Shown: piece after piece, positions 38,634 through 46,727 of the stretch | How positions within the stretch are numbered: the first letter of the stretch is position 1 | Layout: the number at the start of each line of letters is the position of its first letter | Assembly (NCBI RefSeq): GCF_004000905.1 | Contig: NZ_BIMD01000009.1 | Location: forward strand, 1 to 64,000 | Reading direction: 5' to 3' | Origin: Paenibacillus humicus NBRC 102415 | GTDB taxonomy: Bacteria > Bacillota > Bacilli > Paenibacillales > Paenibacillaceae | Length of the DNA stretch: 64,000 nucleotides | Position numbers and translations under genes: made by a program | The notes under the pieces: model-generated | The model's input: only the letters and a program-made list of their open reading frames with translations | What the model was told of the DNA's origin: nothing | Databases searched by the model: none

Positions 38634-40823
38634 TTGAGTAAAAATAAAGTTGGAAAAAATATAATTAAATGTACAGTAGCTGCTACTGTACTGGCTGGCA
38701 GTCTCTCAGGAATTCCTCTTTCTACGAATGGAGTTTCTCAACTGTTCGGTGTCCCTGTTGTCCGTGCGGCGAGCAGTTCGACTCAGTCGGATCTGCTGGG
38801 GAAAATCAAGCAATTGCATGAGGCTCTCGATGCTGCGGGGAAAGAAAATCTTGAGGCCGCGCTAAAGGCTGTCCAAGCGGTTCCAGACGACAGCAAGCAT
38901 GATCTCATCCGGCCGGTAATCGGGAAATTCAATCTTACGGAAGATCAGAAGCATGTTCTAGGAGATCTGGCAAACGAAATCCTCTACCTGAACTATGATC
39001 CAGAAGGCGCATTCCTTGAAAAGCTGCGCAGCAATGAGGCATACCGAAAGGTTCTTGTTGAACTATCCTCTGCCGCCGGACTGGATACAAGCGTAAGTGT
39101 AGATGCTGTAATGGAATACTTCCTACATATCCAAGACCTCGCTCAGATCAAGCTGCTTGCCTTGAGCGCCGTTGAACTCTCTGCTCTGACCAAGGACGAG
39201 TCCAAGCAGGAGGCGTTTCTGGAATCGCTGCTGGCTGACGTTCGAAAAGAAGAAAACAGCCCGGTAAACAAGCTGTTGAATCACTACGGAATCAATTCCG
39301 AGGACTTGAAGGCAGTAAAAAACAACATCAGGGATGCAATCGGCCAGCCTGTATATAGCGCTGCCGTCAATTCTCTGGTCAAAGCTTATTTCAAAATCCT
39401 TGATCTGGATGCTGCAAATCCGGGAGTTCCTGTAGATCCTGTAGATCCCGTAGATCCCGTTGATCCTGTAGATCCACCCGTAAATCCTACCTATCCAACG
39501 GTTATCGTCACGCCTCCTGCATCGGATTTGGATTCGACCTTCAACCAGCTTCTCCAAAAGCTGGCCAATGCATCGGATTCCGAGAAGCAGGAGCTTGTGA
39601 AGCAAGCCGTCCAGCTGGCCAATGAAGAGCTGAAGAAAGTTCAAACCTTGGATGCATCCAAGCTTGCCGTAGTTGCCGGCAACGAGGCGTTGGTAGAGCT
39701 GGGTCCTGAGTTGAACGATCTGCTGGACAAAGCAAAGGCTATTCTGGACAAGCTTGCTGATTTCCTGAATAAAGCGGGCTCCAAGGAAAGCCTTCCATCC
39801 GTCGCATTCAAGATTGATCTTGGGAATGTTGCCCAGGAAACGGTTACGCTCAAGATTCCGGAAGCATCCATGCAGAAGTGGGGAGCGATTCCATTCGGTT
39901 CTCTGGATGTAACCGTGAATGGCTTGACCGCATCCTTCCCTCGTGCGGATGAGTTCCAAAAATCGTTTGCCTTCACGATCAAGCAGCAGGATGCTTCTCA
40001 ACAAGCAAGTCTGAAAGCGTACAAGGCTGTTTCTCCCGTATATGACTTCAGCCTTACCCTTGGCGGAGTGGCGACGGAGAGCTTTGATCATCCGATCAGC
40101 CTGTGGATTCCGGTTGCGGCTTCGGCTGGAGTGGACAAGGAGCTGCTCAGCGCAGCCCGCATCGATAACGGAAGCCTGAAATTCCAGGGCGGGGAGCTGA
40201 ACGGGGACTACTTGGTTGAGCCGCGCAATCATTTCTCTTCTTATGTCGTCGTGGAGAACAAAGTCGCTTTCAACGATGTCCTCTCCGTAAAAGCTTGGGC
40301 TGGAAGGCAAATCGAGGTTCTTGCCGCCAAAGGCGCGATTGAAGGCAGAGGAAACGGAAGCTTCGATCCTAAAGGCACCGTTACCCGGGCCGAGTTTGCG
40401 AAGATGCTGATTCATGCCTTCAATCTGGAGGGCAAATCGGAAGCGGGCTCGTTCAGCGATGTTCCAAGCCAATCCTGGTTTGCTCCGTATGTCGGGTACG
40501 CCGTCAACAAAGGAATCATCAATGGCAGGACGGCTTCGCTCTTTGCTCCGAACGCTCCGATCACCCGCGCCGAGATGGCGACGATGGTATCCCGCACGCT
40601 GAAAGCAAGCAATAAGATCGGCAAGGAAGCCGCGGCTGGGACGGACACGAATCTGGCTGCGTTCAAAGACGGCGCCAGCATCAACGCTTCCCTCCGAGAA
40701 GGCGCTGCTCTGGCAGCCAGCCTCAACATCGTCATCGGGGACAACGGCTATTTCAAGCCGAATGCTAATGCCAGCCGCGCCGAAGCGGCCGTCATGATCT
40801 ACCGGGCACTGCAAGTCAAATAA
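38634..40823 (+). CDS. SLH-domain surface protein
   Basis: 729-residue secreted protein. TTG start with GGGGTGAAG upstream. Signal peptide of about 47 residues ends near VVRAAS. The helical N-terminal region is followed by a VDP repeat linker (about residues 267-281), a second helical region (LDSTFNQLLQKLANASDSEK), a beta-rich domain, and three C-terminal S-layer homology modules (from about residue 545: FDPKGTVTRAEFAKML, FAPNAPITRAEMATMV, FKPNANASRAEAAVMI). SLH modules bind pyruvylated secondary wall polysaccharide. No enzymatic domain recognised. Confidence 0.92.
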   Translation: MSKNKVGKNIIKCTVAATVLAGSLSGIPLSTNGVSQLFGVPVVRAASSSTQSDLLGKIKQLHEALDAAGKENLEAALKAVQAVPDDSKHDLIRPVIGKFNLTEDQKHVLGDLANEILYLNYDPEGAFLEKLRSNEAYRKVLVELSSAAGLDTSVSVDAVMEYFLHIQDLAQIKLLALSAVELSALTKDESKQEAFLESLLADVRKEENSPVNKLLNHYGINSEDLKAVKNNIRDAIGQPVYSAAVNSLVKAYFKILDLDAANPGVPVDPVDPVDPVDPVDPPVNPTYPTVIVTPPASDLDSTFNQLLQKLANASDSEKQELVKQAVQLANEELKKVQTLDASKLAVVAGNEALVELGPELNDLLDKAKAILDKLADFLNKAGSKESLPSVAFKIDLGNVAQETVTLKIPEASMQKWGAIPFGSLDVTVNGLTASFPRADEFQKSFAFTIKQQDASQQASLKAYKAVSPVYDFSLTLGGVATESFDHPISLWIPVAASAGVDKELLSAARIDNGSLKFQGGELNGDYLVEPRNHFSSYVVVENKVAFNDVLSVKAWAGRQIEVLAAKGAIEGRGNGSFDPKGTVTRAEFAKMLIHAFNLEGKSEAGSFSDVPSQSWFAPYVGYAVNKGIINGRTASLFAPNAPITRAEMATMVSRTLKASNKIGKEAAAGTDTNLAAFKDGASINASLREGAALAASLNIVIGDNGYFKPNANASRAEAAVMIYRALQVK
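39432..39476 (+). repeat. 9-bp tandem repeat coding VDP
   Basis: Five consecutive units of the type GTAGATCCY inside the SLH protein gene, encoding a flexible VDP linker between two domains. Such in-frame repeats can vary in number between strains. Confidence 0.85.
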
Positions 40824-40861
40824 CATGTTCTTCACTTTCGTTGAAGAATAAAATAGTCGCC

Positions 40862-40902
40862 GTCTTCCTCTTTTGTTTGTTCTCCTAAGAGGAAGACTTT
40901 TT
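40862..40902 (+). terminator. Intrinsic terminator after the SLH gene
   Basis: GTCTTCCTCTT / AAGAGGAAGAC perfect 11-bp stem with a 14-base loop and five T. Confidence 0.88.
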
Positions 40903-40950
40903 AAACTTTAGCTGTCGGCTGGCTATCATTCCGACCGAGAAGGGAAGCCC

Positions 40951-41568
40951 ATGCGAAAAAAGACAAAAGTACTGGTTTGGACGGGTGCGGTTGTTGTCGT
41001 ACTTGGTACAGGCGGTATTGCAACGACAAATTTTCTCTTGAATAAGTTTCTGGATTCCATGTCGGAGCAGGTCGTCGCGACTGCCGTCGGCAAATCAGGG
41101 GAAACAGATGCGTCATCGGAAGCGTCTGCAGATGAAGGTTCAAAGGAGAAACAGGCGGACGGAAACGTGCAAAAAGCAGCTCAAGAAACCGTTTCATCGG
41201 AGGAAGAAGCTCCTGCAGCGAAAAAAGAAGCGGCCAAAGATCCAAAAGGATATACGGCCAATCTGACCGGAGAAAAAATCAAGGAAATAAAGGAAGATGT
41301 CTCGGTCTCGGACAAAATGGACGTCATGGCGATTCTCCTGAAAAAGCTGAGCCTGAGCGACATCCGCAAGCTTCAGCAGCTGGCCCAGGGCGGCTTGACC
41401 CGAGAGAAGAAACGCGAAGCCCGTGCCATCATTCACGATAAAGTCACGCCGGAGCAGTATGACGAGCTTATTACGATTGCCAAGAAGTATGGCGTCAGCC
41501 AAGGCCGGAATTACGAAGAAGTGATCAAGCAGGAAGAACGGCTGCTCAAACAGGAAAAAAGCAAGTAA
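40951..41568 (+). CDS. Membrane-anchored hypothetical protein, 205 aa
   Basis: N-terminal membrane helix (about residues 7-28, VLVWTGAVVVVLGTGGIA), a charged Ala/Glu/Ser-rich linker (about 50-95), then a helical domain (EKIKEIKEDVSVSDKMDVMA, KLSLSDIRKLQQLAQGGLTR, VTPEQYDELITIAKKYG). The linker resembles a wall-spanning stalk. It has no known family. AGGGAAG lies seven bases before the ATG. It stands directly before the second EAR-like RNA and may be the first gene of the second polysaccharide transcript, as regulatory or sensor proteins often are. Confidence 0.7.
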   Translation: MRKKTKVLVWTGAVVVVLGTGGIATTNFLLNKFLDSMSEQVVATAVGKSGETDASSEASADEGSKEKQADGNVQKAAQETVSSEEEAPAAKKEAAKDPKGYTANLTGEKIKEIKEDVSVSDKMDVMAILLKKLSLSDIRKLQQLAQGGLTREKKREARAIIHDKVTPEQYDELITIAKKYGVSQGRNYEEVIKQEERLLKQEKSK

Positions 41569-41577
41569 AAGCATAGA

Positions 41578-41699
41578 AGGTAATGCCTCCTGCACCTCTA
41601 TCACTGGAGACACTCGGTCATGCTGTGGGTTATGAGACCTTAGACGTTCATCGTCGGGGGCATGATGTGAGGGCGGGTTGGATGCCCCCTTTTTTTTTA
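41578..41699 (+). ncRNA. EAR-like (epsC) structured RNA, copy 2
   Basis: Aligns with copy 1 (11849-11965) along its whole length; shared blocks include CTGCACCT, TATCACTG, CACTCGG, TGCTGTGGG and CCTTAGACG. Helices: GCCTCC with GGAGAC (41585-41590, 41606-41611), GGTC with GACC (41616-41619, 41636-41639) and GACG with CGTC (41643-41646, 41652-41655). Compared with copy 1, a G-C pair has become C-G in the first helix and a C-G pair T-A in the second. It lies at the head of the second polysaccharide gene block. The 3' part can refold into a terminator. Confidence 0.72.
41656..41698 (+). terminator. Terminator fold at the 3' end of EAR copy 2
   Basis: GGGGGCAT (41656-41663) pairs perfectly with ATGCCCCC (41682-41689), then nine T. 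The same CCC bases also form the short conserved EAR hairpin with GGGTTGGAT, so the two folds exclude each other. Copy 1 lacks the left arm. Confidence 0.7.
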
Positions 41700-41700
41700 T

Positions 41701-41777
41701 GGTAAAGAAATCGAGCTATATCCTTTAAAATAGCTGTCCAAACGTCGATTAAAGGATGTAGCTCGATTTCATTTACC
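41701..41777. repeat. Long inverted repeat between EAR copy 2 and the first glycosyltransferase gene
   Basis: Left arm 41701-41728 and right arm 41749-41777 match over 28 positions with one wobble-type mismatch and one extra base, around a 20-base loop. It has no T-run on the + strand and no coding content. As RNA it would be a very stable hairpin just before the gene; as DNA it resembles a miniature element, but no target-site duplication was recognised. Confidence 0.8.
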
Positions 41778-41818
41778 GGCAGACTGGTCGTATTGGAGGG
41801 GATAGTATCAAAAAGATA

Positions 41819-43048
41819 TTGCTGCTGGCTCAAAACTACTACCCCGAGATCGGTAGCGCCGCCAACCGAATCACGAATATGGCGAACGAACTCCAGGCTC
41901 TGGGGCACGAGGTTACCGTGCTGACTATGGAGCCAAGCTATCCTAATCGCAACATGTACAAGGACAGTCGCTTCTGGGAGCAGGACAAGCCTCCTTATCG
42001 GGTCATTCGCCTTAAAATGAGGACAAGGAAGTATAGTCATAACCTGTATAACAGGCTGCTGTTATACACGGAAATGATGTATAAATTTATTCGCACCGTG
42101 CGCAGGCTCAACCCTGAATATGATTACATACTGGCTTCAACGCCGGCTATTTTTGTGGGAATGGCGGGCATGGCGGCCAAAAAAAGGTTGAAATGTCCGC
42201 TGATTCTCGATGTCAGGGATCTATGGCCGGATTCGCTGCTGGGTACAGGCGCGTTCAATCACAGGCCGATCATCTTCCTGGCCGGCTGGATCGAAAAGCG
42301 GATTTATAGAGCAGCTAAGCATATTGTCGTAAACAGCGAAGGCTTCAAGCCTCATATCGTGAGCAAAGGAATCGAAGCGGACAAAATCAGTTTCATGCCG
42401 AATTCCTTGAACAACAAGGATATCGAAGCCAAGCCTTCCCTGCATAAGGACAATGAGGCGCTGACGGTGGTATATACCGGCAACGTTGGATTGGCTCAGG
42501 ATTTGGACATCTTTTTGAAGGCTGCCGAACTCATGAGCAAGAGAAGAGATGTTAATTTCAAAATCATGGGTTATGGATACCGCTACAAAGAACTGAAGGA
42601 CCGTGTGAACCAGGCTGGGATGGACAACCTGGAGATTATTGACGCCTCCAACAAAAAGGAAGCGGTCGAAGCCGTCAATCAAGCGGATATTGCCTTCGTT
42701 AGCCTGATTCCACAGAGAGTATTCGATAAAGTGCTCCCTGGAAAAATCGTCGATTATATGTCCATGGGCAAGCCGATCATCGGAGCCGTATCCGGATATT
42801 CCGCCGACCTCATCCTCCAGGCAAAATGCGGGTTCGTGTCGGAGGATCGCGATCCGATCGCAATCGTTGAATTCATCGAAAAGCTTCTAGCTAGCAAAGA
42901 ATTGAGAATGAACCTTGGGAGAAGCGGATATGAATATGCTCTGCAGCACTTTCAATGGCAGCGAAACATATCCATTTTAGATCAAATATTGGAGAATGAT
43001 TATGAGCAAGGGAATTTGCATGTTCGTTTGGAACCACTTTACAAATGA
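41819..43048 (+). CDS. WbuB-like GT4 glycosyltransferase
   Basis: 409 residues from TTG 41819; family start LLLAQNYYPEIGSAANRITN, then AGWIEKRIYRAAKHIVVNSE, FMPNSLNNKD, YTGNVGLAQD and a C-terminal donor site around GKIVDYMSMGKPI. Relatives usually begin MKILLLAQNYYPE, which points to a start four codons earlier where the sequence reads ATC AAA AAG ATA, with GGAGG seven bases before the ATC (41807). TTG 41819 is 19 bases from that ribosome binding site. So either ATC is a real non-standard start or the start codon has changed. First gene of the second polysaccharide operon. Confidence 0.9.
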   Translation: MLLAQNYYPEIGSAANRITNMANELQALGHEVTVLTMEPSYPNRNMYKDSRFWEQDKPPYRVIRLKMRTRKYSHNLYNRLLLYTEMMYKFIRTVRRLNPEYDYILASTPAIFVGMAGMAAKKRLKCPLILDVRDLWPDSLLGTGAFNHRPIIFLAGWIEKRIYRAAKHIVVNSEGFKPHIVSKGIEADKISFMPNSLNNKDIEAKPSLHKDNEALTVVYTGNVGLAQDLDIFLKAAELMSKRRDVNFKIMGYGYRYKELKDRVNQAGMDNLEIIDASNKKEAVEAVNQADIAFVSLIPQRVFDKVLPGKIVDYMSMGKPIIGAVSGYSADLILQAKCGFVSEDRDPIAIVEFIEKLLASKELRMNLGRSGYEYALQHFQWQRNISILDQILENDYEQGNLHVRLEPLYK

Positions 43049-44300
43049 TGCTCGAGTCATGAGAGAATGCTCCGCTCTTGCCGAGGCTGGCTACGAAGTG
43101 GACTTGATTGCTATTCATGATTTCAAAAATCCGCACTTGCCCAGGTTCGAAAGCCGAAAGGAAGGTTATTCGGTTTATCGGGTCCGAAGCTCATTCCGTT
43201 TTCTATCCGTTGTTGCGGGCATAGCCAACCGATTGAAAAGGCATCTGCGCCAATATCCAATCCTTATAACCATACCCTTAGGACTTGCCTTGGCAGGTCT
43301 TTTTTTTATTCCCCTATGGACTTGTTCGGCAATGATAGCCTGTGCTCTAGTTCTGCCAAGAAAAAGTCGAGGGTTTATCAACAAATCGTTGATCTTTCTG
43401 CAAATGGTCAGGCTGGGCTTGAAAAAGAAATACGACCTTTATCATAGCAACGATCTGAACACTTTGCCTCAGGGATATCTATGCAGCAGGATATGGAGAA
43501 AAAGCAAGCTCGTTTATGATTCACACGAAGTTCAGACGAGCCGGACGGGTTACAACAGTCCGATTTACGGGATGGCTGAACGTTTCCTCGTGAAGCGTGT
43601 GGACGTCATGATTGCAGAAAATCATACGAGAGCCAAGTATACGGAACAATTGTACGGTATTTATCCGAATGTCGTGCATAACTACCCGGAGATCTCCAGG
43701 CCTGAAGAGAGCAGCCAAGTTAACCTGCACGAGCTGCTTGATATTCCCCTGCATGAGCCGATCCTGTTATACCAGGGCGGAATTCAAATCGGACGAGGAC
43801 TGGACAAGATTATAAAGGCGGTCCCATTGTTCGATCGCGGAGTGGTCGTGATGATCGGCGACGGGAAAATCAAGCCGGAGCTGGTTGCGATGGTACGGGA
43901 GCGAGGCCTGGAGCAGAAAGTGAGGTTTCTTCCTAAAGTGCCGGTGGAAGATCTGCTTCATTATACAAAAAATGCCTACCTCGGCTTCCAGGTGCTGAAC
44001 AACATTTGCTTCAATCATTACTCCGCTTCCTCCAATAAATTGTTTGAATACATGATGAGCGGAGTTCCCGTAGTGGCCTGCTCTTTCCCCGAGATTCAGC
44101 GGGTTGTTGAAGGCGAGCAGATTGGTGTATGCGTGGATTCGCATAGTCCGGAGTCGATTGCAGGCGGCGTGAATAGACTATTGGGCGATGTACAGCTTTA
44201 TAAGAGTGGGAAAGAAAACTCCTTGAAGTCAAGACAAAAGTTTAATTGGAAAAGTGAAAAAGAAAGCTTCATTAAGATATATAAGGAAGTGATTATTTAA
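43002..44300 (+). CDS. GT4 glycosyltransferase
   Basis: About 432 residues from ATG 43002 (GGAG seven bases upstream), overlapping the previous gene by 47 bases. N-terminal GT-B domain KGICMFVWNHFTNDARVMRE, an unusual hydrophobic insertion (about residues 80-110, LITIPLGLALAGLFFIPLW) that may anchor it to the membrane, then YDSHEVQTSRTGYN, LYQGGIQIGRGLDKI and the donor site SNKLFEYMMSGVPVVAC. A terminator-like hairpin lies in the coding sequence of the insertion (43282-43307). Confidence 0.9.
   Translation: MSKGICMFVWNHFTNDARVMRECSALAEAGYEVDLIAIHDFKNPHLPRFESRKEGYSVYRVRSSFRFLSVVAGIANRLKRHLRQYPILITIPLGLALAGLFFIPLWTCSAMIACALVLPRKSRGFINKSLIFLQMVRLGLKKKYDLYHSNDLNTLPQGYLCSRIWRKSKLVYDSHEVQTSRTGYNSPIYGMAERFLVKRVDVMIAENHTRAKYTEQLYGIYPNVVHNYPEISRPEESSQVNLHELLDIPLHEPILLYQGGIQIGRGLDKIIKAVPLFDRGVVVMIGDGKIKPELVAMVRERGLEQKVRFLPKVPVEDLLHYTKNAYLGFQVLNNICFNHYSASSNKLFEYMMSGVPVVACSFPEIQRVVEGEQIGVCVDSHSPESIAGGVNRLLGDVQLYKSGKENSLKSRQKFNWKSEKESFIKIYKEVII
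43282..43307 (+). terminator. Intragenic terminator-like hairpin in polysaccharide operon 2
   Basis: GACTTGC (43282-43288), loop CTTG, GCAGGTC (43293-43299) with one T-G pair, followed directly by eight T. By eye this is a textbook intrinsic terminator, yet it lies inside a glycosyltransferase coding region. Confidence 0.6.
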
Positions 44301-44569
44301 TGGAGGAGCCAAACAATACGTATTTTTTGAATGATAGGGATAAGGTATCTCTTTTATTAGCAGATGTTTTAAAACAATTGGATGAAAATAATCATATAAT
44401 CAATAATCTTGAAAAAGAAATTCATACTCATAAGTTAGAAGTAGAGCAGTTAAATCGTAAGCTGGAAAAAATGAATACAATGAAAGTAATCGTAATGATG
44501 AAGTTTTATTGGAGATTGAAGAAAAAATTATCAAAGGCAGTGAAAATTAATGAAAAAAGACGAGCGTAG
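44300..44569 (+). CDS. Small coiled-coil protein
   Basis: 89 residues, mostly predicted coiled coil (VLKQLDENNHIINNLEKEIH, HKLEVEQLNRKLEKMN), ending in a basic tail (FYWRLKKKLSKAVKINEKRR). Its start overlaps the previous stop by one base (TAATG) and it overlaps the next gene by 20 bases, so it belongs to this operon. Similar short coiled-coil leaders occur before large glycosyltransferases; it may scaffold them. AT-rich from here to 49.7 kb. Confidence 0.65.
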   Translation: MEEPNNTYFLNDRDKVSLLLADVLKQLDENNHIINNLEKEIHTHKLEVEQLNRKLEKMNTMKVIVMMKFYWRLKKKLSKAVKINEKRRA

Positions 44570-46715
44570 CCATAGCCAAATTGATAATAATCATCGTCTT
44601 ATGAACCTGATTAAAAATCAACTTGATCCTAACATAATTAAATCTAAGCATTCGTTATTAAGAAAAAATTGGACTGCCTCTTCTAATGATATCACGGTAG
44701 TTAACGAAGCAAATGTACTTGTTATATCAAATACTAAAGAGACTAAAAGATATCTGTCCTACATAGAGAAAAACAACAGTTTCAGTGTCTATCCGAAGCA
44801 TAGATTCCCGCTATGTTCAAAAGATTTTTTAAATATAAATATTGAAATGGAAGAATATGGCAACATAGAAATTAGTTTAATTGTCATTGAATATGATGAA
44901 AAAGAAAAAATAAATCAAATCGTGATGCCAGTCAATAGCAAGCGTAATGAGTTCCGGTTAAAGGATGAAACGAAAGCTGTACGATGCGCTCTTAAGGTAA
45001 ATGGAAAAGGAACGGCTAAAATTAAAAGATTAGAGTTAATTCGAAAGCAACCTGAATTAAAAGATCTCTATGTACAAAACACTAAACCTATATCAAATAA
45101 ACGTAAACAAATAATCAAATCATTAAAGAGCCTTAAAGTTGCATGCATTTTAGACGAATTCTCGAGAACTTGTTACGAGAAAAATGTCCAGCTGATTAAT
45201 CTTACACCTTCCACCTGGAAAGAAACTCTTGATTCCGAAGTGCCGGATATTTTATTGGTTGAATCCGCATGGAAAGGATATCAGGGAACTTGGGAGTATA
45301 AAATTGCGACTTACAGCAATCAAGATAAAACAGACTTGAAGGAATTGCTGAACTGGTGCAGGGAAAACGGGGTTCCCACCGCTTTTTGGAACAAAGAGGA
45401 TCCAATACATTTCAATAAATTTATAGATACAGCCCAATTATTTGACTACGTATTTACGACGGATAGTAACATGATTGCTGATTATCAGAAGAAAATTAAA
45501 CATAATCGTGTTTTTGCCCTGCCTTTTTCTGCCGACCCTTCTTTGCATAATCCGGTCAAACTGCCTGAAGGCCGGAAGCACAAAATTAATTTTGCGGGTT
45601 CCTATTATTCGAACCGACACGAGGATCGGCAAAATGCGATGGATATTTTATTTAATCTTGCTTGTGAATATGAGTTTGATATCTATGATCGGAACTTCGA
45701 GGCTAATCTCAAAAACAAAAATAGTAATTTTCAATTCCCAGATTTCTTGAAGAATCATATCATTGGAAGCTTGTCTTACGAAGATATTGAGAAGGCCTAT
45801 AAAGGTTATAGAATTTGCTTGAACGTTAATAGTGTCATTGATTCTCCCACAATGTTTTCGAGAAGGGTTTTCGAAGCATTGGCAAGCGGTACCCCTGTTG
45901 TGAGTACTAAGTCTAAAGGTATTCAAGCTATGTTTAACAACCTAGTTATCAATTCTAACGAGGTTCATGTCCTTGAAGAAGAAATGAATCTATTAATGAA
46001 TGATGATCTCTATTACAGGCGCAAGTCTCTTGAAGGAATCAGAGAGATATATTTAAATCATACTTATCAACATCGACTTCAATATTTAGTAAACAAAATC
46101 GGAATCAAGGTTGAACATCCTTTGCCGATGAAACAGATTTGCATGGTTTCGGTCGTGCATTCTAAAGAAGAGTTTGAAAGAGTCTACAATTTATTTTCAA
46201 AACAAACCTGGAATGATAAAAAACTATGCATTTTTCTAGATAATTTTGAAGGATACATAGATATCCTTAATCATTATAATAACGATAAAGTGAACGCATA
46301 TGTTTATTCTTATGCCGAATTTTATGGAAAAGCAGCCTCTTTCTTCGGGGATACTTATGTCTGCTATATTAATCCCAACGATCATTACGGCGAAAACTAC
46401 CTGTTGGACATGGCAATAGCTATTGAATACAGCCATAGTGAAATAATCGGCAAGAGCAACAAGTACTGCTTCAAAAATAATGAGTTCATAGATAATGATG
46501 AAGATGAGTACGTATTCGTGATGAATTTGGAGCCGCATTCCTCCATGATTAAAGCGTCTATTCTCAAAGAAAACTTGTTTAAATGTTTATCTGATTTAAA
46601 AGAAAATAAAAATTTCAATAGGTACTTCCCTCAAGGACATAAGTTGTTTTCGGTAGATAAATTTAATTATATTCAGAATTTCATTTCCAAGCAGCCTGTC
46701 ATATATGATCTATAA
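44550..46715 (+). CDS. CgeB-like glycosyltransferase with C-terminal GT2-like domain
   Basis: 721 residues. The N-terminal about 180 residues are unassigned. The middle is CgeB-like: VPDILLVESAWKGYQGTWE, NGVPTAFWNKEDPIHF, FDYVFTTDSNMI, ALPFSADPSLHNP and SRRVFEALASGTPVV. The last about 190 residues (QICMVSVVHSKEEFERVYNL, GDTYVCYINPNDHYG) look like a shortened GT2 module. CgeB relatives act in glycosylation of spore-surface and cell-surface polymers. It may add two sugars or have one inactive domain. Confidence 0.82.
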   Translation: MKKDERSHSQIDNNHRLMNLIKNQLDPNIIKSKHSLLRKNWTASSNDITVVNEANVLVISNTKETKRYLSYIEKNNSFSVYPKHRFPLCSKDFLNINIEMEEYGNIEISLIVIEYDEKEKINQIVMPVNSKRNEFRLKDETKAVRCALKVNGKGTAKIKRLELIRKQPELKDLYVQNTKPISNKRKQIIKSLKSLKVACILDEFSRTCYEKNVQLINLTPSTWKETLDSEVPDILLVESAWKGYQGTWEYKIATYSNQDKTDLKELLNWCRENGVPTAFWNKEDPIHFNKFIDTAQLFDYVFTTDSNMIADYQKKIKHNRVFALPFSADPSLHNPVKLPEGRKHKINFAGSYYSNRHEDRQNAMDILFNLACEYEFDIYDRNFEANLKNKNSNFQFPDFLKNHIIGSLSYEDIEKAYKGYRICLNVNSVIDSPTMFSRRVFEALASGTPVVSTKSKGIQAMFNNLVINSNEVHVLEEEMNLLMNDDLYYRRKSLEGIREIYLNHTYQHRLQYLVNKIGIKVEHPLPMKQICMVSVVHSKEEFERVYNLFSKQTWNDKKLCIFLDNFEGYIDILNHYNNDKVNAYVYSYAEFYGKAASFFGDTYVCYINPNDHYGENYLLDMAIAIEYSHSEIIGKSNKYCFKNNEFIDNDEDEYVFVMNLEPHSSMIKASILKENLFKCLSDLKENKNFNRYFPQGHKLFSVDKFNYIQNFISKQPVIYDL

Positions 46716-46727
46716 AAGAGGGTAATT

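Noticed and set aside
39123-40835. Long antisense frame over the SLH protein gene
   Set aside because: Shadow frame; it contains the reverse of the VDP repeat and no known domain.
41701-41777. Insertion sequence or MITE
   Set aside because: No transposase, no clear target duplication and only one copy in the window, so listed only as an inverted repeat.
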